From assembly GCA_015501075.1 (NCBI GenBank), contig JADNYJ010000607.1, forward strand, positions 1-18,620: a stretch of 18,620 bases of DNA, in the 5' to 3' direction. A program made the position numbers and the translations under genes. The notes beneath the pieces were generated by a model. That model saw only the letters and a program-made list of their open reading frames with translations. It searched no databases and was not told where the DNA came from. Of the stretch, positions 1-9,400 are shown piece after piece (within the stretch, counting starts at the first letter, position 1; each line of letters opens with the position of its first letter). The stretch is from Gymnopilus junonius (taxonomy: Eukaryota; Basidiomycota; Agaricomycetes; Agaricales; Galerinaceae).

Positions 1-1576
1 CGACTGGCTCACATCCGCCCTGGCCGGCCGGTATTTGCACAGCATGTCAACCCTCTGCAATAACGCTGCAGTCGCAACCTTTCCGGATGGTGGATCATCT
101 AGAGATCGCGTCGACGGAGATCATCGATCGCTTTCTGCAAGCATGGAGAAAGACGGGTATGCAACGTTTCGGATGGCTGATAGGCCGTTATGAACCCTAT
201 GACAAGGTTCCTATGGGCGTGAAGGCAGTGGTCGAAGCTATTTACGAGCCACCTCAGCAAGGAGAGCTCGATGGCCTTACGTTGGGTTGGCCATGGGAGG
301 AGGAAGGGCGTATTCGTCATGTCTCAAGCCTGGCTTCAACGCCGCTAACAGTTGTAGGTTATATTTTCACGGATCTGGATCCAACACCAGAAGATAGAAC
401 AAAGAGTGTATACAAACGACACCCGCAGTCTTTTTTCCTTTCATCTCTAGAAGCCATATTCGCTGCTACGTTACAGAAAGCAAACCCTACGTTATCAAAG
501 TCCTCTCCGACGGGCCAATTTGCTTCGCGACTCGTGACGGCTGTGCTGACTGGTACAGAAGATGGTCAGGTGGACGTGAAAGCGTATCAGGTTTCAGAGC
601 AGGCTGTGGCTATGGTGGACGCTGACATGATTGAAGCGAGCATTGACCCAGGGATCGTTCGCGTGAAGGAGGAAGACCGGAGTGATGGATCTGCTAGATA
701 TGTTCCTGATGTCTTTTTCTCTTACAAGAATGAGTATGGACTGGAGGTCAAGAAGAGCGCTAAGCCATGCTTCCCTGTGGAATACCTTTTGGTCAATGTA
801 CGTGCTGTATTTTGTTGGACTGTCTTAGCATTCGACATTGATTCGACGGACTTAGGTGACTCATGGATTCCCGCAAAGCCCCTCACCCGTCTTCCAATCA
901 ACACAGTTCGCCATTGAGAACCGGCCAGGTCTAGAAGACCAAAATGTGGACAATGTCATGGCTACGCTTCGTAGACTGGAGGCGCCTTCATTACATCCAG
1001 GCAGCGAAAGCTACAAGAACCTGGAGCTGGCTAAATGGCTGAGCGACTGGCACCTTGTCGCGTTTTTGGAAACGACACAACTGTTGTCCCCTGTGGGTCT
1101 CGTTTAGACTTTCTTATTCTTATTTTATTGAGTTTTCCCCCTTTACTATCTAGGATGACGTCAAGGTTATGATGCGGACCGTGACTTCTCCCAATTTACT
1201 AGAGGATGCAGGGAATATCGATCCTGTACTTTCCACAGAAGGTTGGCAAACGTTGATGACATTCACGCGGGAAAGTGCTCGTGAGTAGTCTATCTCGCTC
1301 TTCTCTCTGCATGTCTTCTTATTTACCGCTCCATTTTTTACAGCCGCTCCACCGAGTACTTCAGCGCCTTCCGGGACAGACAGTATGACCGACGACGACA
1401 TCCCACCCGAAGTATACGACCAGATCGCGGCCGAAGAAGCCGCTTCGCGCGCTGCAACTGGTGGTGGTGCTGGTGGGGCGACCTCAAGTTCGAATATCAG
1501 AATATGTCAATACTGCACGTTCGAGAACACGCATGGAGGTTCGGATTGTGAGGTCTGTGGGTTGCCTTTGGCGTAG
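1..1576 (+). CDS. NPL4: Npl4, Cdc48/p97 cofactor (5' truncated)
   Basis: Npl4 pairs with Ufd1 to recruit the Cdc48/p97 ATPase to ubiquitinated proteins, for example in ER-associated degradation. The frame is open from base 3, so the start lies before the window. The first residues (PWPAGICTACQPSAITLQ) match the end of the Npl4 zinc-binding region, followed by the catalytically dead MPN domain (FGWLIGRYEPY). I infer four exons: 1-797, 856-1092, 1154-1280 and 1344-1576; intron starts are GTACGT, GTGGGT and GTGAGT. The last exon encodes a C-terminal NZF zinc finger (CQYCTF then CEVC, about 1518-1561) and ends at TAG 1574-1576. The Thr-Phe after the second cysteine is the ubiquitin-contacting pair of NZF fingers. 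From family knowledge, budding-yeast Npl4 lacks this finger and animal Npl4 has it. All frames join without any break. A-rich AATAAA-like motifs follow near 1630. Confidence 0.93.
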
Positions 1577-2398
1577 TTCGTTTCGGTTGCGGTATGCATA
1601 TATTAGACGGTGCATACGGGAAAGGAAAGGAATAAAATAAAAGACTAGGATTCTACGTACGCATCCGTCTCTGTATAAGATCATTCATTGACAGTTATAT
1701 TAATGCATATCATGTACTTCTACCCTGACTTTTACTCTTGCGACGTTGATATGCCCTTCTTGCCTCGAGGTTTTCTTGCATTTATCGAAAGCATATATAA
1801 TATCACATGTGCAGTGTCGTACTTTCTCGGTTCCAATCACACACTGGGCATTCACTGGGGCGGCATACTACTCACGAGCCCCCCGAAATTAATCCCATTG
1901 GAACGACGTAGGGTAAGGAAGGCATCCAGGCGGCGTGCAATCATATAAATACCTGATTTGTTAAATGTTAAAGAATCAACTGCCAACCTTTTCTCACTTC
2001 ACATTAATCCTCCTTCAATCTCTCAAGAACTTGCTGAGTATATCACTGTATTCAGACATGTTTTATACCTTTCTTTCTCTACCTCTACAACAGCTATCAT
2101 AACGGGGTCATAAAGAGAAGGGAGATAAAAGTAAACAAATAAGGAGAGGAATTCGCGCCCATCACAGGCAGCCCAGAAGGAAGTTTAAAAGGTAATGGGG
2201 GTATGCTCGGCACATTTTCAAGTTGGTTATCGCATGCTCGCTCCGTCATGATACACAGGCCAGCTGCGACACCTCCGAGCGCTACTCCGAAGAAATGGTG
2301 CACTCATCAACCTAGAAGATAAAAATGAACCGGGAAATAAATCGAATAATTGTCCATAACGAGAGGGAAAAAAAGAAAAGAAACAAAGGAGGGGATAT
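1577..2398. other. Gene-free convergent 3' region
   Basis: This 822-base stretch lies between the stops of NPL4 and the Nudix gene, which converge. It is AT-rich and holds AATAAA-like motifs near 1630 that probably serve NPL4 3'-end formation. Short open frames of 60-86 codons occur on both strands, but none has recognisable domains, splice extensions or coding-like composition. I see no RNA gene or mobile element. Confidence 0.6.
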
Positions 2399-3864
2399 CT
2401 AACAGAATATCCACCAGAGTGCAAAGGATATGCCAAAGAGAACGCCTAGGGCGCGTGCAACGATGACCACAACCAGGGCCTTGCGGATGGAAGCATAAAA
2501 TGTGCTCAGAGCCGATCCGACCAGTTTATTCTGTGGTACACGATGTGAGCGAAACAGCCCAAATGACCATAATAAAGCTTACCGTCTATCGTTAGTTCCG
2601 CCCTGACGCACGCTCGTCTCCCATCCCGAATGACTTCACGATAGCGTTTACCAAATACCCTACAGGGAGTGAGTGATCTTGTTCTATTAAAATGAGCTAC
2701 AGCACTTACCAGATCCAAAAGTTGACATCCGGATATGAAAAGCGGGGAAATACGCTGGCAAGGCTCGGCGCGATATATTCCATCCTAAAGTCTTCTGCAA
2801 TTGGCTGGTACGGAAGTTGCATCATGGGACTGAGCGGTGACGAAGCGGCGGAGGTAGGGTTATGACGCCCGTTACTGCCGTTTTCGGGAGCGGGAGTGGG
2901 GAGGATCATATATGACATGAGATCAAGCGTCATACCAAGCGAAAGGCCCCAGAGCTTGAGCTGGGTAGGTTTTGGAGGAGAAGGCTTCTCGAGGCGGTCG
3001 TGTGCCTTTGTGTCCGATGACGTGGGATCCGGGGTAGGCTGGAGGACGATTGCGGGGAATTCCATACTGCCGATGAAAATGCGGACGAGGATACGGAGGA
3101 CTGCGGAATGCTTGGGAGTCAGACGGGAGGCGGCATCGACTGTGACGGTGGACCATTTTGGAGGTTTTTGGGAAGAGACGAGAGATGCGAGGGTGTCCAG
3201 TGGAGCGAGGTGGAAGGTATAGGGTCTGCTGAAGGGGCATGGGGGTGAGCTGGAGGAAGACGAAAGGCGAGAGGATCATGAGGAGGCGCTTTCCGAGGAA
3301 GTGGTGATCTCGCGGTCATCGAGTTGGCCTACGCAGGTGTAGCACGGCTCTGCGAGATCGATGCCAATCTCCTCCCATGTCTGGCGCATCGCTGGCGGGG
3401 AGTCAGGGCCAGGCTGAAGAAGGAAGGAGGTCACGCACCGGTATAAAGACACCCTCGTCATCGGGCTCCTGGCGGCCGCCGGGAAAGGCGACGTGTGCTT
3501 CGGCGGGGACTGACGCAGCTTGGACTGCCAGAGAGAGCCATCGCTGGGGACGGGGATTTCGCGGTGGAGATAGAGGATTTCGGGGCGGGCATGGGGTGGT
3601 TTACCCAGTCAGCCTGAAAGAAGTCTGCGAGGGAGGGTGGTTTGGCGGGGTTGTGGGGGACGGGGCGAGGGACGGGACCACGCGGATGATCAGGGCAACG
3701 GCGGCTCTGCGGGTTCTGCAAGGGAGTGAGCAAAGCCAGAGAGAGATCTCGGGACACGCACGGGTGGGAGGAGAGGCAATGACGCGCGGGGGAGTCGCTC
3801 GGATGCGGTGCAGGGCTCGGGCCAGCAGAGGCACAGTGCCAGCGCCATACTCACCTTTCGACAT
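2399..3864 (-). CDS. Nudix hydrolase, CoA-pyrophosphatase type, with C-terminal membrane anchor; frame broken many times
   Basis: A Nudix hydrolase of the CoA-diphosphatase group (NUDT7/8, Pcd1-like), which cleaves CoA or related nucleotide diphosphates. The Nudix box is readable: AFPGGRQEPDDEG, then after an intron MRQTWEEIGIDL, which supplies the REUXEEXGU core with Gln for Arg. QLDDREITT and MILSPFVFLQL follow. Inferred exons, 5' to 3': 3762-3864, 3439-3715, 2710-3391, 2583-2659, 2399-2530; introns are 46-52 nt. The tail (YPDVNFWIW, VFGKRYREV, then a hydrophobic stretch ending ALWWIFC before TAG 2399-2401) suggests a C-terminal membrane anchor. The conserved protein jumps frame about ten times (near 3711, 3655, 3593, 3505, 3438, 3293, 3234, 3222, 2625 and 2517). 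Each jump fits one missing base in a C/G run. Sequence error is more likely than a pseudogene, because coding similarity persists between breaks. The start ATG at 3864 is tentative. UGO1 lies 81 bp upstream on the same strand. Confidence 0.82.
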
Positions 3865-3945
3865 GGCTGCAATGCAAGAGCCTCCCCAAACTATTTTCTA
3901 TTTCTATTTTCATTTCGCGACACGGTTATTTCCGTATCTAAGACA

Positions 3946-5549
3946 TCATATCTCTGCCCATCCCCCGTCTGTCTCCTCTCCGCCCCCAAATAATGTAAGC
4001 CCGAATACAATTGCACTCGCCCCCAGCCGCATCCCCAGTCCCCGGTACAACTGTCCCAGCCCCGTGTGTCGCCACCAGCTCTCGTACTCGTCCTGCTCTT
4101 CCCCCTGCTCTTCCTTTTCCTTGCCCTTCTTCGACATTCTTCTCCGTCTCGGTCTCCGTCTTATCGGCAAGTCGGATCGCTCCTCTGTCAGAATGTGCCA
4201 GAACGCATCCACCACGCCGTTGTACGGCGCAGGTCGCAGTTCCACACACCCCTTCATGGCTTCCGCGGAGCCCCGCATTTGTGCCTGCAGCCGCCGTCGT
4301 ATCGTCTCGATCGGCAGTGTCACCAGCAGGCCTAGGCAACTGCTTCCGAGCTCTGCCATGCTCCACGCCACAGGATGCGTGTCTTCTGTAATGTGTCCCC
4401 ACCCGAAATACGTCGTCATCATCCCTGGCAGCGCCAGTGAGACAATCGGTCGCAGCGCGTTGTCCAGTATTGTTGGTATAAGCAGGTGTGGGTGTAGATA
4501 CATCCCTCGTAATCCCCCTTCATCCCGTACTATCTGTCGGAATGCATCCAACGGTCCAGAATACTTTCGGTGCCGAGGTAGACATGATTGAATAATTAAA
4601 CGCGTCCGAATCAGGTCCAGTGGTGAGAGTATCAGTCCTGTTAAAAGGTGAGATGCCACTGGAAGAATGATGGGTGGCTGCTGGAACGGAGACATGGATG
4701 GAAAGAACAAGGACTGCAGGAAGCCATGGATCATCGGTTGCAATGTATCGGATAATATTTCGTTCACCGTAGACGTGAACAGTCCTTGAGCCCCCCCTCC
4801 CTGTTAGTATTGAACGCTAAAACATGCAAACGAAAAGAAGCACCGACCTTTCCATAACGCTAACCAACCTTCTGTTCTGTGTCTACCTACTCGTTTCATC
4901 ATCCCCCATACACCGTCCGCGCTGCCAACAGGGATAATGTAGTCCGGCCGTGTTCCCTCTTCCAATACAGACCGGCGAATGACATAACCCTGGTCGTCCA
5001 CCCGTGCTCGCGGAGCAGGTGCAGAAGGCGTCGCATTAGGATCCGCAAAATAAGAATCATTTTCTCCAGAGTCATCGCTCAACTGGGAAAAGCAAAGCGT
5101 TTCAATCTTTCAGTCATAAACTACACGTGAAATAAGCATACAGCGTCGTCGTTGTCTTCCTCAGTCGGATCTACCGCCAGAGGTTCCGGCTCGCCAGCGT
5201 CTCTCGGTACCCACTGCACCTGCAACAGGAGCTTTCCGACCTCCCATGGCATAACAATAGCCGTGCTCGTGTATTGGAGCACGGCAGACGCAACGACGGC
5301 TCGAAACAGCTGGGCAGCATTAATACCAGAAGGCTCGGAGAGATCAAGTGAAGGCGACAGATCAAATATGGAGTTGTGTGAGGGGCGAGTAGACCATTGG
5401 TACGCAGGCGCGATGGCGGTAGCACCGCCGGACGCAGGTGAAGTTGCGTTGAGGTTGGGGACGCTCGCAGACGCTGGGGGTACAAAGGCCCAGGCTTTAT
5501 CGGGGTCGATGTAAAGGTCGCGGAGAGAGGGCGGTGGGTTTATTGACAT
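3946..5549 (-). CDS. UGO1: Ugo1-like mitochondrial carrier-family protein (outer-membrane fusion)
   Basis: Ugo1 is a modified mitochondrial carrier in the outer membrane that links Fzo1 and Mgm1 during mitochondrial fusion; its animal relative is SLC25A46. Exons are 5142-5549, 4848-5082 and 3946-4784, together 494 codons with no frame break. The N-terminus reads MSINPPPSLRDLYIDPDKAW. One carrier repeat shows the signature SPLDLIRTRLIIQS, and a later one reads LPIETIRRRLQAQ. A charged low-complexity insert (RRRPRRRRMSKKGKEKEEQ and acidic residues) lies near 4090-4150, and the protein ends LTLFGGGEE...GWAEI. Intron 1 is 5083-5141. Intron 2 (4785-4847) appears to use a CAAG acceptor downstream of a TACTAAC branch site and a seven-G run, because only that choice restores WKG joined to LFTSTVNEIL. 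The alternative is a generic carrier, but the degenerate repeats and the N-terminus favour Ugo1. Confidence 0.85.
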
Positions 5550-6495
5550 TGCATTGGTCGATTTGGGATGATTATGGCGTCGCTAGCTATAGATTCGAAT
5601 AAAAATTATGAGCTTCAGTCGCCTGTCGACTTGCAAACGGTCTTTCGGCAGAGATTCAGAATAACCCTTGAGGGTCTTGCCAAGCGGAGCCACACAATGC
5701 AGATAATATTCACGTGCTGATCTTATCTTATCCTATGCCTCGGCCGTAGCGGCGGTGTCGGCGACTGCTGAAGCCCGGTCATAGTGCTCACCGCCGCCAC
5801 TGTTCGGATTGCGCTATGTACTTACACACAGCGCCTCGAGGAACGGACCGGTTGACGTGCGTGCGATTGTCGACAGCCTCGATGATGAACGTAGCACCAG
5901 TTTCAGCAAGGAGGCTTGAGGAGGTCGCACCTCTTGTACTCTCCTTTTATGACATCATAACCTTGAGCTTCTGAATCTATGCAAGGAGTAAGCCACGGGA
6001 AGGCCACTCTATATTCGCCAGAATGGGCTGGGCTATTTTCAGATCATGTATGTTTGATGATGGGAAGCTGTTATTATTTTTATCCTCCATACCGCACGCC
6101 ACAAGCCTCCAGGAACCATTGTTTTTCTTCAAATTCATAGAGGCTCGATAGCGCCCTAAAGTGCCCTAAATCTTGGAGAAAGTGGGCACAAGTAGGACGG
6201 TTGAGTATCCACGAAGATAGGGGGACGATGACGTACCACAGAGGCATTCGTGTGTGTGACGCAAGAGCGCCTTACACACAGAACGTGACCAATTTCTCCC
6301 AAGTGACATCAGGCAGACTATATGATCCATTTCAAAAAAAAGAGGCCAGACAATACATAGCCTCGTTTCGTGGACCTGCTCTAATTCGCCTCAAATCATA
6401 AGCCACCCGTTAATTCTTAACCTTATCTATTTCTTCTTCTTGACCCAACCAACCCCCCAAGCACCGACTGATCCCACTTAGTTGCCACCTGCATC
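5550..6495. promoter_or_regulatory. Divergent promoter region between UGO1 and tricalbin
   Basis: This 946-bp stretch separates two genes transcribed away from each other. It contains a CACGTG E-box (5711-5716) with AGATAA just before it (5701-5706) and two TTATC sites just after it (5723-5732), that is, three GATA-type motifs in about 30 bp. A 10-bp imperfect tandem repeat (gcgccctaaa / gtgccctaaa) lies at 6151-6170. A pyrimidine-rich tract at about 6420-6465 precedes the tricalbin start, as is usual near fungal transcription starts. I see no gene in it; function is inferred from position only. Confidence 0.55.
5701..5732. promoter_or_regulatory. CACGTG E-box flanked by GATA-type motifs
   Basis: CACGTG at 5711-5716, the palindromic core bound by bHLH factors such as Cbf1 or USF, is flanked by AGATAA (5701-5706) and two TTATC copies (5723-5732). 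The cluster lies about 155 bp upstream of the UGO1 start. The motifs are seen directly; occupancy is inference. Confidence 0.4.
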
Positions 6496-9400
6496 ATGTC
6501 CAGTGGCGGTCTCGGTGTCCCACTAATAACGCAAATGGAAAAGCGGTTGAAACTCCTGCCGCTATGAGACAGGACGCTGATAGAGGTGTGCCGGTGCACA
6601 CGTTCAACCCAGACGCTCCTCCACAGGAAAAGGCCGCCCAGGTCATCAAAGGTCGCGACTACCTCGATAGTGTCAAACCCCAAGAGCCACAGCAACGAGG
6701 TATGTATTGTGTATTGTTGACCTTACCCCGTCCTCCCGGCTTGTCTCGGTGTGCTTGCTCCGCAGTCGATCATCGTCGTCTTACGTCTTTTGCGGGGAAA
6801 GCATCTAATTTACGTCGACTAACTTCCCTGTATTTGTAGAAATCAAGGTGGACAGCAACGCAGCGCCTGCCATCCCAACCATAGTCGTCGAGAGCCACGA
6901 GGAGAAAGAGAAGGAGAAAGAGCAGCTTATCGTAAAAGCAAAGGACACTCCCCAAGTCACTGAACAGGTACAGGAGGAAGAAGCCATGCCAGGTGCCATC
7001 CCTCCAAGGCTGTAAGTGTCATCCCGGACTGGTACAAGGTCGGCTGGCGTCAGGTGTCAGGTATCGACGAACCCCACCTCTCGGATGCAGAGGAAAAGGA
7101 TAAGCGTGTGCTGGAAACATTCCTTTCCGAGCAATTCTATGGTGCCTGGTACCATAATGCTGCTATCATCGTCATCGTACGTCTTCCATGGTTTCTCCTG
7201 TCGAACGATGATTTTTGATAGAATATGCATTTCCTCCTAAATGCTTTGTGTTCATGCAGGCTGTCTTTGCTACTCACTTCCTGACGCGCTTCAATTTCGG
7301 ATGGGATGGCTGTTTATCGTTCTTGCATTCTGCAGCACGTACTACAGCGCTTCCATTGAACGGTTCAGACAATATGCGCGCGACGACATTCAGCGCGAGC
7401 TGGTCAAGACGCGCTTGGCTTCAGAGCATGAGAGTGCAGACTGGATCAACAACTTTCTCGACCGGTTTTGGGTCATATACGAGCCCGTACTTTCGGCCAC
7501 TATCGTTGCCTCTGCCGAACAAATCCTTACGACCAGCACGCCTGCATTTTTGGATTCACTGAAGTTGACCCAATTCACGTTGGGATCCAAGGCGCCGCGC
7601 GTCGACCGTGTCCGCACATTTCCAAAGACGGATGAAGACATCGTCATGATGGACTGGGTTTCTCATTTACCCCAAAGATACTTCGAACATGACGCAGAAG
7701 CAGATCGCTGACCAGTCAAATCCCAAAATCGTCCTGCAGGTGCGGTTAGGCAAGGGGTTAGCGACCGCGGCCTTGCCTATTCTCGTCGAGGATGTATCCT
7801 TCCAAGTCTCATGCGCATCCGCCTGAAACTTATGCCTAACTTCCCGCATGTGCAAACTGTGGATATGTGCTTCTTGGAGAAACCGACAATTGGATATGTG
7901 CTCAAGCCTATTGGTGGAGAGACTTTTGGTTTCGATATCGCTAGCGTGGGTCTTTCTACTTGAAATTATATTTGCGCACCTTTGATTGACATGCCCCGGA
8001 TACACAGATTCCTGGTTTATCTTCGTTCATCCCGTGATATGACACACGCGACCCTTGGGCCAATGATGTACGACCCGAATGTGTTCACCCTGAATTTGGA
8101 GCAAATGCTTTCTGGCAAACCACTCGATGCGGCTATTGGTGTCGTACAAGTTGTCATTCACTCTGCTCGCGGAATTCAGGGCACGAAAATTGGTGGTGGA
8201 ACCCCTGACCCGTATGCCAGTTTGTCGATCAGCGGCCGCGCTGAACTCGCTCGCACGCGATACAAGGCAAATACGTTCGTTAATTTTTTCTTCGTCTCCG
8301 AGAAAAGGGTTTTGCTGATCCAAATTCTTAGATACAATCCAACTTGGGTGGAGACCAAGTACTTGTTGGTGAACTCTTTGAAAGACAACCTGACGTTGAG
8401 CATATACGACTACAATGAACATCGGAAGAACTCTATGATGGGTACTGCTACATTTGAATTTTCGAAACTGTTGGAAGATTCGACACATGAAGGCATTGTT
8501 TCGCCTATTTTGAAGGACGGCAAGCCGCGCGGTGAATTGCGCTATGATGTCAATTACTACCCCGTCTTAGAGCCCGAAGAAGGCCAGAACGAGAGAGTGT
8601 CTGAATCTAGTATGTTTATTTTTACAAAACTGCATCTGAATGTGCTATTGAATTGGATGGACAGCCGTTGGTATCGTACGCCTGGTCATCCATCAAGCCA
8701 AGGAACTCGACCACACCAAGTCACTCTCTGGCGAACTTAATCCCGTCGCAAAAGTCTGGCTTAACAGCGAAAGGACTGCATCTTTCAGTTCGATATGCAT
8801 CAAACACACGAACAATCCCGTCTGGGAAGCGCCGCACGAGTTCCTTTGCACCGATAAGGAGAATGCGACAGTCACGCTCAGAATCATTGACGATCGTGAT
8901 TTCCTCAAGGATCCGGTGGTTGGGTATCTGACTGTCAAGCTTACGGATCTCCTGGACTCCTCGGGTCAGGCTGGTAAAGATTGGTTCCCATTGAGCGGAT
9001 GCAGAACAGGCAAGATGAGGTTGTCCGCGGAATGGAAGCCATTGGCCATGGCTGGCTCGTTACACGGTTCGGATCAGTACAAGCCTCCGATCGGTGTAGT
9101 GAAGTTGTTAATTGATAAAGCTATCGATGTCAAGTGAGTTGCTCTCTTTCTTTTTCTTTGCATATGCAGATGTTTAACTTTTTTTTTCCCAGGAATGTGG
9201 AAGCAACTCTTGGAGGAAAGAGTGATCCCTATGTCCGAGTTCAGGTCCGGAATGTCACCAAGGCCAGGACTGAAGTTATCAATAATAGTTCGTCTCCTTA
9301 TTCTTTCATGACTCTACCTGTCCACTGATGACCCAAAATTTTCAATTAGACTTGAATCCTATTTGGGACCAAATTATGTATATTCCTAGTAAGAACCGCT

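Noticed and set aside
2097..2303. Minus-strand 68-codon frame starting MHHFFGVALGGVAAG, hydrophobic at both ends
   Set aside because: It could be a tiny membrane protein, but there is no homology I recognise, no splice partner, and it overlaps another open frame; the region is probably just the gap between two convergent genes.
3377..4591. Long plus-strand open frame of 404 codons
   Set aside because: It is antisense to the Nudix 5' half and the UGO1 last exon, both supported by clear family motifs. Its protein is rich in Arg/Ser/Pro/Cys with no domain, as expected from the GC-rich complement of real exons.
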